A stretch of DNA of 64,000 nt from Dietzia alimentaria 72. GTDB lineage: Bacteria; Actinomycetota; Actinomycetes; Mycobacteriales; Mycobacteriaceae. How positions within the stretch are numbered: the stretch's first letter is position 1; each line of letters begins with the position of its first letter. The DNA lies in assembly GCF_000226215.1 (NCBI RefSeq), contig NZ_AGFF01000007.1:248001-312000 (forward strand). The letters run 5' to 3'. Both the position numbers and the translations under genes were made by a program. The notes under the pieces are model-generated. The model did not search any database. It was not told the DNA's origin and saw only the letters and a program-made list of their open reading frames with translations. Shown one piece after another: positions 9,382 through 20,312 of this stretch.

Positions 9382-10545
9382 CGCGTGAACGTGGGGACGG
9401 TCGAGGACCTACACGCCAGTGCCTCGCGCGCTGTGGGACTCGAGGACTTTGACGATGGCGAGGACGGCCACCGCGAAGCACTGGGCGTCCTGCTGGATTC
9501 TCTGCACTCCGACGCCGGCCTGACGCCCGCCGGGAGCAAGTACTGGCGCTCGGTGACCAAGAGCGCGCTCACCGCGAGGCTGATCTCCACGGCCGGTTCC
9601 GCCGCCCTCGCGGGAGCGGAGGTGGAGATCGAGCGACCCGTCGTCGTCACCGGGTTGCCCCGGACCGGGACCACGGCGTTGCACCGGCTCCTGGGCGCCG
9701 ACCCCGCTAACCAGGGGCTGGAGCTCTGGCTCACCGAAGTGCCGCAGCCCCGGCCGCCGCGCGAGAAGTGGGAGGACGACCCGGCCTACGTGGGCCTGCG
9801 CGACATGTACGCCGGGTTCATGTCCGAGAATCCCGACTACGGCGGAGTGCACTACATTTCCGCCGACGACCTCGAGGAGTGCTGGCAGCTGCTGCGGCAG
9901 TCGCTGACCTCGGTGTCGTACGAGTGCCTCGCGCGTCTCGACGGCTATTCGCGGTGGCTGCAGGGCATCGACTGGGTGCCCGCGTACCGGCGGCACAAGC
10001 GCAATTTGCAGCTGATCGGTGCCAATGACCTTGGGCGGCGCTGGGTGCTCAAGAACCCGAGCCATCTGTTCACGCTCGACGCGCTGCTCGAGGTGTACCC
10101 GGACGCGGTGGTGGTGCAGACACACCGGGATCCGCGTAAGTCGATGGCGTCCATGTGTTCGTTGGCCCACCGGACAGCGTCCGACTGGTCCACGCGGTTC
10201 ACGCCCGAGTACATCGGCTCCTCGCAGTTGGATCTGTGGGCCCGGGGCGTGAAGACGTTTGACGAGGTCCGAGCACGGCACGAGGCGGATCCGGCGTCGG
10301 CGGCGACGTTCCTCGACGTGGACCATCACGAACTGCTGAACGACCCCGCGGGCGTGGTGGAGCGCGTCTACGCCGCCGCGGGCACGAGCCTCAGCGGCGA
10401 CGTTCGCTCGGCCATCGAAACCGAGAACGCCCGTAGCCTCTCAGGCGACCGGGCTCCCGCGCACCGCTACACGCTCGCCGATTACGGACTTAGCGAGGAA
10501 CTGATCGCGGAGCGGTTCGCCGGGTACCGCGGCCTGGAGGCCTGA
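9352..10545 (+). CDS. Sulfotransferase-family protein
   Basis: A 397-residue protein with the PAPS-binding loop GLPRTGTTALHRLL and a 3'-phosphate region QTHRDPRKSMASM typical of Sulfotransfer_3 proteins. It would move a sulfate group from PAPS to an acceptor, perhaps a sterol or steroid, but the substrate is unknown. The start overlaps the previous stop (ATGA). The first 30 bases are a tandem copy of a 15-base unit, giving MSNTDMSNTD, so a second ATG at 9367 is also a possible start. The gene converges on an IMPase-like gene 15 bases away. Confidence 0.85.
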   Translation: MSNTDMSNTDRVNVGTVEDLHASASRAVGLEDFDDGEDGHREALGVLLDSLHSDAGLTPAGSKYWRSVTKSALTARLISTAGSAALAGAEVEIERPVVVTGLPRTGTTALHRLLGADPANQGLELWLTEVPQPRPPREKWEDDPAYVGLRDMYAGFMSENPDYGGVHYISADDLEECWQLLRQSLTSVSYECLARLDGYSRWLQGIDWVPAYRRHKRNLQLIGANDLGRRWVLKNPSHLFTLDALLEVYPDAVVVQTHRDPRKSMASMCSLAHRTASDWSTRFTPEYIGSSQLDLWARGVKTFDEVRARHEADPASAATFLDVDHHELLNDPAGVVERVYAAAGTSLSGDVRSAIETENARSLSGDRAPAHRYTLADYGLSEELIAERFAGYRGLEA

Positions 10546-10560
10546 CCCGCGCGTCTGGCG

Positions 10561-11382
10561 TCAGAGGTACTTCGCCACCGCGTCGATGATGCGGTCGGCG
10601 AACTCCGGCTTGCACACGAGGAGGTCCGGGAACTCGATTTCCTCGACGTTGTAGTGGATTTCTGTACCGTCGAGGTGGCTGGCGTGCAGGCCGCGCTGGC
10701 GCACCACGCCGTAGGTGGCGGCCGAGTCCCACTGGTGGTGGCCGCTGGTGTGGATGTAGACGTCGCACTCGTCCTCGACGACGGTCGCGGTCTTGCCACC
10801 GCCGGACCCGAGGCTGGTCAATGTCGCGTCGAGCTCGGCGGCCAGGTCCTCCGCGAATGTCGGCGGATTGGTCTCGGAGACGGCGATGCGCAGGCGATCG
10901 TCCTCTCGCGGTGGCACCAGCGGCCCGGGCCGGGGGCCGCGAATGATCGAGATCGGCTGATAGGTGGTGGCACCGCGCCCGGTGAGCACTCGCCCGTACG
11001 CGGGCATGGCGATCGCGCAGGCGGTGATCCCGCCGACGCCTTCCGGATCCTTTTCCCACAGCGCAACGTGAACGGCCCAGTCGGGGCGTCCTTCGATCGC
11101 ATACGATCGCACTCCGTCGAGGGGGTCGACGAACCACACCCGATCGGCATCCAGGCGGTCCCGCGAGCCGGGGTTCCACTCGCCAAACACGATGTCGTCG
11201 GGCCTCGCCACGGCGAGGCGGTCCACGATGACGGATTGCGCCTCGCCCTCGGCGAACGCGCCCAGGTCCTCCGGTGCCACCTTGGGCACTCGCAGGCTGG
11301 CGAGCAGGCGTCCCGCCTGGGCAGCGAGATCCTCGGCAAGGCGTTGGTCGTTGGTACGTCCGTGCTCGGGGAAGGGACTCAT
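10561..11382 (-). CDS. Inositol-monophosphatase-superfamily phosphatase
   Basis: A 273-residue protein with the superfamily motif WFVDPLDGVRSY (metal-binding Asp pair) and a C-terminal QWDSAATYGVV. The motif usually written GEE is GEW here, so one conserved metal-site Glu appears to be replaced. The start is ATG 11382. The gene begins 10 bases after the fadE33-like stop on the same strand, so it is likely the last gene of that KstR2-type operon. It converges on a sulfotransferase gene. A PAP phosphatase (CysQ-like) role is possible. An inositol or sugar phosphatase is the alternative. Confidence 0.85.
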   Translation of the reverse strand: MSPFPEHGRTNDQRLAEDLAAQAGRLLASLRVPKVAPEDLGAFAEGEAQSVIVDRLAVARPDDIVFGEWNPGSRDRLDADRVWFVDPLDGVRSYAIEGRPDWAVHVALWEKDPEGVGGITACAIAMPAYGRVLTGRGATTYQPISIIRGPRPGPLVPPREDDRLRIAVSETNPPTFAEDLAAELDATLTSLGSGGGKTATVVEDECDVYIHTSGHHQWDSAATYGVVRQRGLHASHLDGTEIHYNVEEIEFPDLLVCKPEFADRIIDAVAKYL

Positions 11383-11392
11383 ACGGCCGATT

Positions 11393-12538
11393 CTAGAGGC
11401 CGGCGGCGACCTCGAGGGCGGAGAGTATCTCGTGGGGCTGGCCCAGGAGCTGAGCGGTGCCATGGGCGCGCTTGAAGTACAGGTGCGAGTCGTACTCCCA
11501 CGTGATGCCCACGCCACCGTGGAGCTGGATGGACTCGCCGGTGATCCACTGCAGCGCCTCGGAGCAGTACACCTTGGCGGCGGCGGCCTCGATCTCGGCG
11601 GCGTAGGCGGCCGCGTCGGCCTCCGGCCCGTCGCCGAGCGCCTGGGCCTCGGCCACCAGCGCGGCTGCGGAGTACGACAGTGACCGTGCGGTCTCGGCCT
11701 TGACGTACATGTCGGCCATACGGTGCTTGAGCGCCTGGAACGAACCGATCACGCGGCCGAACTGCTTACGCTCTTGCGTGTATTGCACAGTCGCGTCGAG
11801 TACGGCACGCGCGGCGCCGACCTGCTCGGCGGAGATGGCAGCCCACGCCGCGGCGCGCAACCGCGACAGGAAACTGTCGCGAGTGCCTATCGCGGTGGCG
11901 GTGACGCCATCGAACTCCACGCGCGACAGGGTGCGCGTGGGGTCCATGACGGGTACGCGGGTCACGGTGACGCCGGCGGCGTCGGCGGGCACGTCGTAAA
12001 GGGCCACGGTCTCGCCCGCGACGGCCACGACCAGCAGAGTGGAAGCGGTGTCCGCGCCGAGGACGTGATGTGCGGTGCCGGTGAGGGTGGTGCCCTCCGC
12101 GCGGACGCCCGGCACGGCCCACCCGTCGAGGCCGGCCCAGCACAGCGCGATTTGCTCACCGGCGGCGATGCCGGGCAGGAGCCGTGCCGCGGCGTCGGCG
12201 TCACCACTGGCCAGCACGGCCTGCGCGGCCAGTACCGCCGACCCGAGCATCGGTGACGGGGTGAGTCCCCGACCCAGTTCCTCGCACACGAGGTGCGTCT
12301 CCACCCAGGTGGCGCCGGCACCGTCGTGCTTCTCGGGAATGGACAGGGCGGCGGCGCCGATCTGCTCCACGAGGGTCGACCAGAGGGCCGGGTCGTAACC
12401 GTCCGCCGAGTTCATCGCCGCCCGGACAGCCTCGGAGTCGGACTTCTTGGCCAGTAGCGAGGCGACCGACTGCCGAAGGGCACTCTGCTCCTCGGTGTCG
12501 ACCCCGGGGGAGGAGGCCGGCGTGGTGGGCGCGGTCAT
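11393..12538 (-). CDS. Acyl-CoA dehydrogenase, FadE33-like
   Basis: A 381-residue acyl-CoA dehydrogenase subunit. Conserved pieces include QYTQERKQFGRVIGSFQALK and SIQLHGGVGITWEYD. The true start is ATG 12538, since the frame further upstream lies inside the preceding gene. The start overlaps that gene's stop as ATGA. Together with the two upstream genes it matches the fadE31-fadE32-fadE33 trio of the KstR2 regulon. There, paired subunits form heteromeric dehydrogenases for HIP-derived CoA esters. The exact number among FadE32/33 is inferred from order. Confidence 0.85.
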   Translation of the reverse strand: MTAPTTPASSPGVDTEEQSALRQSVASLLAKKSDSEAVRAAMNSADGYDPALWSTLVEQIGAAALSIPEKHDGAGATWVETHLVCEELGRGLTPSPMLGSAVLAAQAVLASGDADAAARLLPGIAAGEQIALCWAGLDGWAVPGVRAEGTTLTGTAHHVLGADTASTLLVVAVAGETVALYDVPADAAGVTVTRVPVMDPTRTLSRVEFDGVTATAIGTRDSFLSRLRAAAWAAISAEQVGAARAVLDATVQYTQERKQFGRVIGSFQALKHRMADMYVKAETARSLSYSAAALVAEAQALGDGPEADAAAYAAEIEAAAAKVYCSEALQWITGESIQLHGGVGITWEYDSHLYFKRAHGTAQLLGQPHEILSALEVAAGL

Positions 12539-13551
12539 CGGGCGGCCTCCGCGGTGTCCGCACCGGCTGCGCGCAGGGCGTCGAGAACGCGGCCGCGGTG
12601 GTAGCTCTGCGTGCCCCAGGCGGTCTGCAGGGCGCGGGTTTTGGTGAGCCACAGCCCCAGGTCGTGCTCCAGGGTGTAGCCGATCGCGCCGTGGATCTGG
12701 AGGGCCGTGCGGGCCGAGAGGTACGCGGCGTCGGCCACGGCCACGCGGGCGGCGGAGACATCGCGGACGGCGGCCTCGGGGGAGTCCGGGTTCTCGGCGA
12801 TCGCCAGGGCGCCCGCCCACAGCAGGGGACGGGCCATCTCGAGTGCGATCGCCACGTCGGCCAGCTGGTGCTTGAGCGCCTGGTACTCGCCGATGAGCTT
12901 GCCGTATTGCTTGCGCTGCTTGGCGTAGTCGACGCTCATGTCGAGCATCGCCTGCCCGAGGCCCATGAGCTGCGCCGCCGTGCCCAGCGCGCCGTGGTTC
13001 ACCAGATCAACCGTGCTCGCGGCGGCTACCCGGCCACCGCGGGTCGGGGTGGTGACGGTACGTGCCCGGTCCACTGACCGGCGCGATTCGCCGGCGTCGG
13101 CGGAGAACACCTCGTCGTCGGCGACAACCCACAGGTACTGCGCGACATGGGCGTCGGGCGCGAAGGGAGAGACCCCTGGGGCGGCCACGGAGGCGAGGGT
13201 GCCGACGGCGAGCTCGCCGGCTACGTCACCGGCATCGGAGTCGCCACCCAGCGCGGCGGCGATACGGGGTGCCACCATGACCGACTCGACGACGGGGCCC
13301 GGGACCGCGTGGCGGCCCATGACCTCGAGTGCAGTGACGGTCTCTACGGCTGTGGCGCCGGCCCCTCCGGCTTCCTCCGGGATGAGGAGTGCGGCGGCGC
13401 CGGTCTCGGCGATGCGCCCCCACACCGCAGTGCCAGGCGCGGTGTCACCCGCGGCCCAGGAGCGGATGACCGACGGCATGTCCGACTTGGACAGCAGCGA
13501 GTCGATGCTCGCCGCGAAGTCGGTGATGTCGGGATCGATTGCGAAATCCAT
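12535..13551 (-). CDS. Acyl-CoA dehydrogenase, FadE32-like
   Basis: A 338-residue acyl-CoA dehydrogenase subunit, shorter than the full-length family (about 380-400) as FadE32/33 subunits usually are. Visible motifs are DYAKQRKQYGKLIGEYQALK and ALQIHGAIGYTLEHD. The start is ATG 13551, 11 bases after the fadE31-like stop. Its stop overlaps the next gene. It likely pairs with the FadE31-like subunit in a heterotetramer that oxidises a ring C/D CoA intermediate, by family knowledge. Confidence 0.85.
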   Translation of the reverse strand: MDFAIDPDITDFAASIDSLLSKSDMPSVIRSWAAGDTAPGTAVWGRIAETGAAALLIPEEAGGAGATAVETVTALEVMGRHAVPGPVVESVMVAPRIAAALGGDSDAGDVAGELAVGTLASVAAPGVSPFAPDAHVAQYLWVVADDEVFSADAGESRRSVDRARTVTTPTRGGRVAAASTVDLVNHGALGTAAQLMGLGQAMLDMSVDYAKQRKQYGKLIGEYQALKHQLADVAIALEMARPLLWAGALAIAENPDSPEAAVRDVSAARVAVADAAYLSARTALQIHGAIGYTLEHDLGLWLTKTRALQTAWGTQSYHRGRVLDALRAAGADTAEAAR

Positions 13552-13562
13552 GGTGTCCCCCG

Positions 13563-14732
13563 TTATCCGCGCGGAAGGCCGAGAAGGCGCTCGGCGATGA
13601 TGTTCTTCTGAACCTCGTTGGTGCCCGCGTAGATGGGCCCCGAGAGGGCGAACAGGTAGCCGTCCATCCACTGCTCACCGGCTAGTTCGCTAGCGGTGTC
13701 GAGGACGTCCAGTGCGGTCTCGTGGGTCGCGATGTCCCATTTCGACCAGAAGACCTTGTTGATGGAGGACTCGAAGCCCAGGTTGGCGCCGCCGGTGAGC
13801 TTGGTGACCGTGTTCCAGGTGCTCAGCTCGTAGGCGCGGGAGCCGATCCAGGCGTCCACCACGCGGTCGGCCAACGAGCCGCGGGTGCGGTCGTCCAGCT
13901 CGGCCTCGGCACCGTCCCACAGTTCCAGGAGGCGGTCGGTCGTGGCGAGGAACCGGCCCGGCGACCGCAGCGACAGGCCACGCTCGTTGTTGGCGGTGGA
14001 CATCGCCACCTTCCACCCCTGGTTGACCTCGCCGATCACGCCGGACTCACCGGGGTTCGCCGGGTCGTCGGGGACGAACACGTCCTCGAGGAACAGTTCG
14101 GCAAAGCCCGGCAGCCCGTCCAGCTGGTCGATGGGGCGCACGGTGACGCCCTCGGCCCGCAGGTCGAACATGAAGTAGGTCAGCCCCTTGTGGCGGGGCT
14201 CGTCCGGGTCGGTGCGGAACAGTCCGAAGCCCTTGTCGGCGAAGGAGGCGCGGGTGGACCACACCTTTTGGCCGCCCAGGACCCAGCCGCCGTCGACCCG
14301 CTTGGCGGTCGAGCGCAGGGATGCGAGGTCGGAACCGGCCTCCGGCTCGGACCAGGCCTGGGCCCAGATGTCGTCGGCGCGGGCCATGCGCGGCATAATC
14401 CTCTGGAGCTGCTCGGGGGAGGCGTGGTCGAAGAGGGTGGGGGCCAGCAGGAAGATGCCGTTCTGGCTCACGCGCAACGGCGCGCCGGCGCGGAAGTACT
14501 CCTCCTCAAACACCACCCAGTTGACCAACCCGCAGTCACGGCCTCCGAACTCCTCCGGCCACGAGACCACAGACATGCGGGCGTCGGCCATGGTGCGCTC
14601 CCACTCGCGGTGGGCCTCGAAGCCCTCACGGGTGTCCATGTGGGGCAGCGGCTCGGTGGGGACGTTCTCGGCCAGCCACTGCCGGACCTCGAGGCGGAAC
14701 TCCTCGGTGGCGGCGTCCAGGTGCAGATCCAC
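13563..14732 (-). CDS. Acyl-CoA dehydrogenase, FadE31-like
   Basis: A full-length 389-residue acyl-CoA dehydrogenase. It carries WAQAWSEPEAGSDLASL (FAD-binding region), QKVWSTRASFADKG, and the C-terminal IYAGTNEVQKNIIAERLLGL. The GTG start at 14732 is 3 bases after the crotonase stop. Order and strand (crotonase, fadE31, fadE32, fadE33, IMPase) and the KstR2-type box upstream at 15687 suggest one HIP-degradation operon. It is probably the subunit shared by the FadE31-FadE32 and FadE31-FadE33 complexes. Confidence 0.85.
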   Translation of the reverse strand: MDLHLDAATEEFRLEVRQWLAENVPTEPLPHMDTREGFEAHREWERTMADARMSVVSWPEEFGGRDCGLVNWVVFEEEYFRAGAPLRVSQNGIFLLAPTLFDHASPEQLQRIMPRMARADDIWAQAWSEPEAGSDLASLRSTAKRVDGGWVLGGQKVWSTRASFADKGFGLFRTDPDEPRHKGLTYFMFDLRAEGVTVRPIDQLDGLPGFAELFLEDVFVPDDPANPGESGVIGEVNQGWKVAMSTANNERGLSLRSPGRFLATTDRLLELWDGAEAELDDRTRGSLADRVVDAWIGSRAYELSTWNTVTKLTGGANLGFESSINKVFWSKWDIATHETALDVLDTASELAGEQWMDGYLFALSGPIYAGTNEVQKNIIAERLLGLPRG

Positions 14733-14735
14733 GGC

Positions 14736-15665
14736 TCAGCCCTCCTTCTTCTCGGTGGTGCCCTTGTTGGCGCCGTCGCGCATCGAGCGGGCGTCCATCC
14801 CGCCGAGGGAGGCGGAAAAGGAATCCGTGTCGTCGGGCTCGGCGTTGGCCGAGTGGGCGAACATGTGCCAGCCAAACGCGGTGTCCAGATTGGTCTGCAG
14901 ACCCATCTGGTCCTCGGCCATGTTCACGGCTTTCTTGGTGAGGGTCAGGCCGAACGCCGGCATCGCCTTGATCTCGTCGGCGATCGAGTCGACCTTGGAC
15001 TGGAGCTCGTCGCGCGGGACGACGTGGTTGAGCATCCCCCAGTCCAGCGCCTCGGCGGCACCGAACCTGCGACCGGTGTAGAGGATCTCCTTGGCGCGGC
15101 GCGGGCCCAGCACGAAGGCGTGGGCGAAGTACTCGACACCCGGGATGCCCATTTTCACCACGGGGTCAGAGAAGAACGCGTCGTCGGAGGCCACGATGAA
15201 GTCGCAGACCCACGCGAGCATCAGTCCACCGGCGATGCAGGCGCCGTGCACCTGGGCGATCATCGGCTTGGGGATCTCGCGCCAGCGACGGCACATCTGG
15301 ACGTAGACCTCGGTCTCACGGGCGAGACGCCGGTCTCCGCCGCCGCGGGTGGTGTGGTCCCACCAGATCGAGGCGCGGTTGGTGTACTCCACGTGATGGT
15401 CGCGCTCGACCGTGCCGATGTCGTGTCCGGCGGAGAAGTGCTTGCCTGCGGCACGGAGGACGATCACCTTGACCGAGTCGTCCTCGACGGCCTTGATGAA
15501 CGCATTGTCCAGCGAGTACGTCATGACCGAGTTCTGCGCGTTGCGGAAGTCCGGCCGGTTGAGGGTCACGTACGCGGTGCCGTCGGACACCTCGTAGGCA
15601 ACCGGCTGCGTGTCCGGTCCGAGGTCGCTGACCTCGAGGACCGGGGGGATGGGTGCATCGGTCAT
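14736..15665 (-). CDS. Enoyl-CoA hydratase/isomerase-family protein
   Basis: A 309-residue crotonase-fold protein, longer than the usual 260. It contains LNRPDFRNAQNSVMT, the oxyanion-hole region AAGKHFSAGHDIG, and QVHGACIAGGLMLAWVCDF. An insert around residues 85-120 (ERDHHVEYTNRASIWWDH) distinguishes it from EchA19/20 in this window. It is the first gene after the KstR2-type box at 15687-15700 and is almost contiguous with fadE31. It probably hydrates or hydrolyses a ring C/D CoA intermediate. The exact step is not known. Confidence 0.85.
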   Translation of the reverse strand: MTDAPIPPVLEVSDLGPDTQPVAYEVSDGTAYVTLNRPDFRNAQNSVMTYSLDNAFIKAVEDDSVKVIVLRAAGKHFSAGHDIGTVERDHHVEYTNRASIWWDHTTRGGGDRRLARETEVYVQMCRRWREIPKPMIAQVHGACIAGGLMLAWVCDFIVASDDAFFSDPVVKMGIPGVEYFAHAFVLGPRRAKEILYTGRRFGAAEALDWGMLNHVVPRDELQSKVDSIADEIKAMPAFGLTLTKKAVNMAEDQMGLQTNLDTAFGWHMFAHSANAEPDDTDSFSASLGGMDARSMRDGANKGTTEKKEG

Positions 15666-15686
15666 GAGCTGGGGTTCTCCTTACCT

Positions 15687-15700
15687 AGCAAGTGCTTGGT
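15687..15700. promoter_or_regulatory. KstR2 operator before the crotonase-fadE31-33 operon
   Basis: AGCAAGTGCTTGGT matches the KstR2 consensus AnCAAGnnCTTGnT at every fixed position. It lies 22 bases before the crotonase ATG. The surrounding bases (TACCT before it and TGGTAC after it) resemble those at the kstR2 box. Confidence 0.88.
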
Positions 15701-15735
15701 TGGTACTGTACCCGACACCCTCCCGCGCGTCAGGC

Positions 15736-16485
15736 TCAGACGCCGTAGCCGCCGTCCACGTCCAGCTTCTGTCCGGAGATGAACCCGGCGCGGTCGGAGG
15801 CCAGGAAGGCCACGGCTTCCGCGATATCGCCGGCGGTGCCGAAACGGCGCAGCGGGATGTTGCCGCGCGTGATATCCAGCGCGCGCTCGTCCAGATCGCC
15901 GGAGGAGATCAGCCGCTCGGCCATCCCGTCGGTGAGCATCCCCGGGCCCACGCAGTTCACGCGCACCCCGAACCGGCCCTCCTCCGCTGCGAGGCCCCGG
16001 ACGAGCTGCTCGACGGCGCCCTTGGGGGCGGCCGACAGTCCGTCGCGGACCGGGTAGCGGGTGGTGGCGGCCGTGGTGACGACGACGACGTTGCCCGCCA
16101 CCGCACGCAGGTGCTCGAGCGCGGGGCGCACCAGGGCGAAGAATCCGCCGGCGTCGTCGTCCAGCTGGCGGCGGAAGTCGGCCGGGGATATCCGCGACAG
16201 GTGCACCATCGGCACGTGCGGGCCGGCGCAGTGGGCCAGTACGCGGATTCCGCCGTGGCGGACGCCGATATCGTTGATCGTCTGCGCGACCTCGTCGTCG
16301 TCGGACCCGTCACGCCCCGGTGTCAGGCGCACGGACTCGGCAACTAGCTCGCGCGCCAGGTCGACCGGCTCAGTGGAGCGGTAGCCGAGCACCACGGGTG
16401 CGTCGGGGAACTCGGCGGCCAGGCGGCGCGCGACGGCCGACCCGATCCCACCCGAGGCGCCGGTGACCAGGAGGGCGCCGCTCAT
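15736..16485 (-). CDS. Atypical SDR oxidoreductase
   Basis: A 249-residue short-chain dehydrogenase/reductase with the nucleotide motif TGASGGIGSAVA and the C-terminal FLASDRAGFISGQKLDVDGG. The usual YxxxK active-site signature is altered to SAAPK, with Ser where Tyr is expected. The nearest upstream Tyr is 11 residues before the Lys. The catalytic Ser region reads VVVVTTAATTRY. It may be a pseudo-enzyme or use a different base. Its ATG overlaps the fadD3 stop (ATGA), so it is co-expressed with fadD3 in ring C/D degradation. Confidence 0.82.
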   Translation of the reverse strand: MSGALLVTGASGGIGSAVARRLAAEFPDAPVVLGYRSTEPVDLARELVAESVRLTPGRDGSDDDEVAQTINDIGVRHGGIRVLAHCAGPHVPMVHLSRISPADFRRQLDDDAGGFFALVRPALEHLRAVAGNVVVVTTAATTRYPVRDGLSAAPKGAVEQLVRGLAAEEGRFGVRVNCVGPGMLTDGMAERLISSGDLDERALDITRGNIPLRRFGTAGDIAEAVAFLASDRAGFISGQKLDVDGGYGV

Positions 16486-18053
16486 CGCAGTTCGGTCTTG
16501 ACGACCTTGCCCGAGGCGTTGCGGGGGAAGGACTCCACGAACTCGACCGAGCGCGGTCGCTTGAAGTTGGCCAGGTGCTCGGCCGCGTAGTCCAGGACGT
16601 CCTGCTCGGTGATCGCAGAGTCGGCGCGGCGGACGATGAACGCCTTGCCGACCTCGCCCATGCGCTCGTCCGGCACGCCGATCACCGCAGATTCCACCAC
16701 GCCGTCGAGTCGGGCCAGGGTCTGCTCGATCTCCGCCGGATACACGTTGAACCCGCCCGTGATGTACATGTCCTTGAGGCGGTCAGTGATGCGGAGGTTG
16801 CCGTTCTCGTCGATCTCGCCCACGTCACCGGTACGCAGCCAGCCCTCGGGGTCGATGGCCTTGGTGGTGTTCTCCGGATCGTCGAGGTAGCCCTGCATGA
16901 CCATCTCGCCGCGCGTGAGGATCTCGCCCTGCTCGCCGATCCGGATCTCCATGCCCGGGTAGGCGCGACCACACGTGGTGGCCACGGTGACCGCGTCGTC
17001 GGTGGGGCGGCACGTGGTGATGAAGCCCATGGTCTCCGTCTGCCCGTAGGCAGTCACCACGGTCTCCAGACCCAGGTCGGATTGCATGCGCTCGACCAGC
17101 ACCACGGGCACCACCGAGGCGCCGGTGACCGCCAGGCGCAGTGAGGACAGGTCGTACTCGCTGCGGTCGGGATCGTCCAGAAGCGTCTGGAAGATGGTCG
17201 GCGCGCCTGGAAGGACCGTTGCGCGCTCGTCCTGGATCAGCCGCATCGTCTCGCCGGTCGAGTAGACGGCCAGCGGGATGACGGTCGCGCCAGACAGGAC
17301 GCAGACCAGGAATCCGGCCTTATAGCCGAACGAGTGGAAGAACGGGTTGACGATCAGGTAGCGGTCGTTCTCCGTGAGTTCGCCGCTCGTGCCCCAGGCG
17401 TGGGCGCCCGCGATGGTCTGGCGGTGCAGGGCCACCACCCCTTTACTCTTGCCGGTCGTGCCCGAGGTGAACAGGATGTCTGCCACATGGTCGCCGGTCA
17501 CTGCGTCCGCGCGGGCGTCGGCCTCGTCGAGCAGGGCGTCGGTGGCCAGGGCTGAGACGTCGTCGAACCCCAGCACCTCGACGTCGGCGGTGGCCGTCTC
17601 TTCGCCGCCGAGCGGGATCCGGACGATCGTGCGCAGGGAGGTGGTCCCGGCGAGGGACCCTCCGGCCGCCGAGGCCAGGTCGGCGACGCGTTCGGAGCCC
17701 AGGAACGCGCCGGCCACGACCGCGGCCACGGCGTTCGTGCGCTGGATCAGCTCGAGGGTCTCGCTGCCGGTGTATCTGGTGTTGGCCGGCACCACGGTTG
17801 CGCCGACGTACTGGGTGGCCAACGCGGCGACCATCCAATGACGGGTGTTGGGTGCCCACACCACCACCCTGTCGCCCTCGGCCACACCCCGCGCCACGAG
17901 GCCGGCGGCGAAGTGGCGCACCTGATCGAGCAGTTCTGACCACGTCCAGCGGGTGTCGTGCCCCGGCTGCACGTCGGCCACGGCCTCGCGGTCCGGCCAG
18001 GTCTCGGCTGCGCGGCGGAGCGCTGCGGGGGTGGTCTCGGGTGTCGGGTTCAT
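16482..18053 (-). CDS. fadD3: HIP-CoA ligase, FadD3-like
   Basis: A 523-residue ANL-family acyl-CoA synthetase. It has the P-loop LFTSGTTGKSKGV, an A5-like motif AYGQTETMGF, the hinge region LRTGDVGEIDENG, and a C-terminal NASGKVVKTELR with the catalytic Lys. I chose ATG 18053, 57 bases before a perfect KstR2-type box. FadD3 activates HIP, the ring C/D propionate, and its product HIP-CoA is the effector of KstR2 by published work. Identity as FadD3 rests on family plus context with fadE30, fadE31-33 and ipd genes. Confidence 0.87.
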   Translation of the reverse strand: MNPTPETTPAALRRAAETWPDREAVADVQPGHDTRWTWSELLDQVRHFAAGLVARGVAEGDRVVVWAPNTRHWMVAALATQYVGATVVPANTRYTGSETLELIQRTNAVAAVVAGAFLGSERVADLASAAGGSLAGTTSLRTIVRIPLGGEETATADVEVLGFDDVSALATDALLDEADARADAVTGDHVADILFTSGTTGKSKGVVALHRQTIAGAHAWGTSGELTENDRYLIVNPFFHSFGYKAGFLVCVLSGATVIPLAVYSTGETMRLIQDERATVLPGAPTIFQTLLDDPDRSEYDLSSLRLAVTGASVVPVVLVERMQSDLGLETVVTAYGQTETMGFITTCRPTDDAVTVATTCGRAYPGMEIRIGEQGEILTRGEMVMQGYLDDPENTTKAIDPEGWLRTGDVGEIDENGNLRITDRLKDMYITGGFNVYPAEIEQTLARLDGVVESAVIGVPDERMGEVGKAFIVRRADSAITEQDVLDYAAEHLANFKRPRSVEFVESFPRNASGKVVKTELR

Positions 18054-18110
18054 GGGGACTCCTCGGACTCGAGAGTGGGGGCTGCCGGTGTGGCGCACAC
18101 AACCCTACCT

Positions 18111-18124
18111 AGCAAGTGCTTGGT
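18111..18124. promoter_or_regulatory. KstR2 operator before fadD3
   Basis: AGCAAGTGCTTGGT is a perfect match to AnCAAGnnCTTGnT and identical to the boxes at 15687, 19055 and 22023. It lies between the end of the mycofactocin-type SDR gene and fadD3, so it serves fadD3. Confidence 0.88.
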
Positions 18125-18146
18125 CGGATATGCGCGGTGCGCGCGT

Positions 18147-20308
<2,162 letters not shown>

Positions 20309-20312
<4 letters not shown>

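Noticed and set aside
13722-15782. A 686-codon open frame on the plus strand across fadE31 and the crotonase
   Set aside because: It is a high-GC shadow frame opposite genes with clear acyl-CoA dehydrogenase and crotonase motifs.
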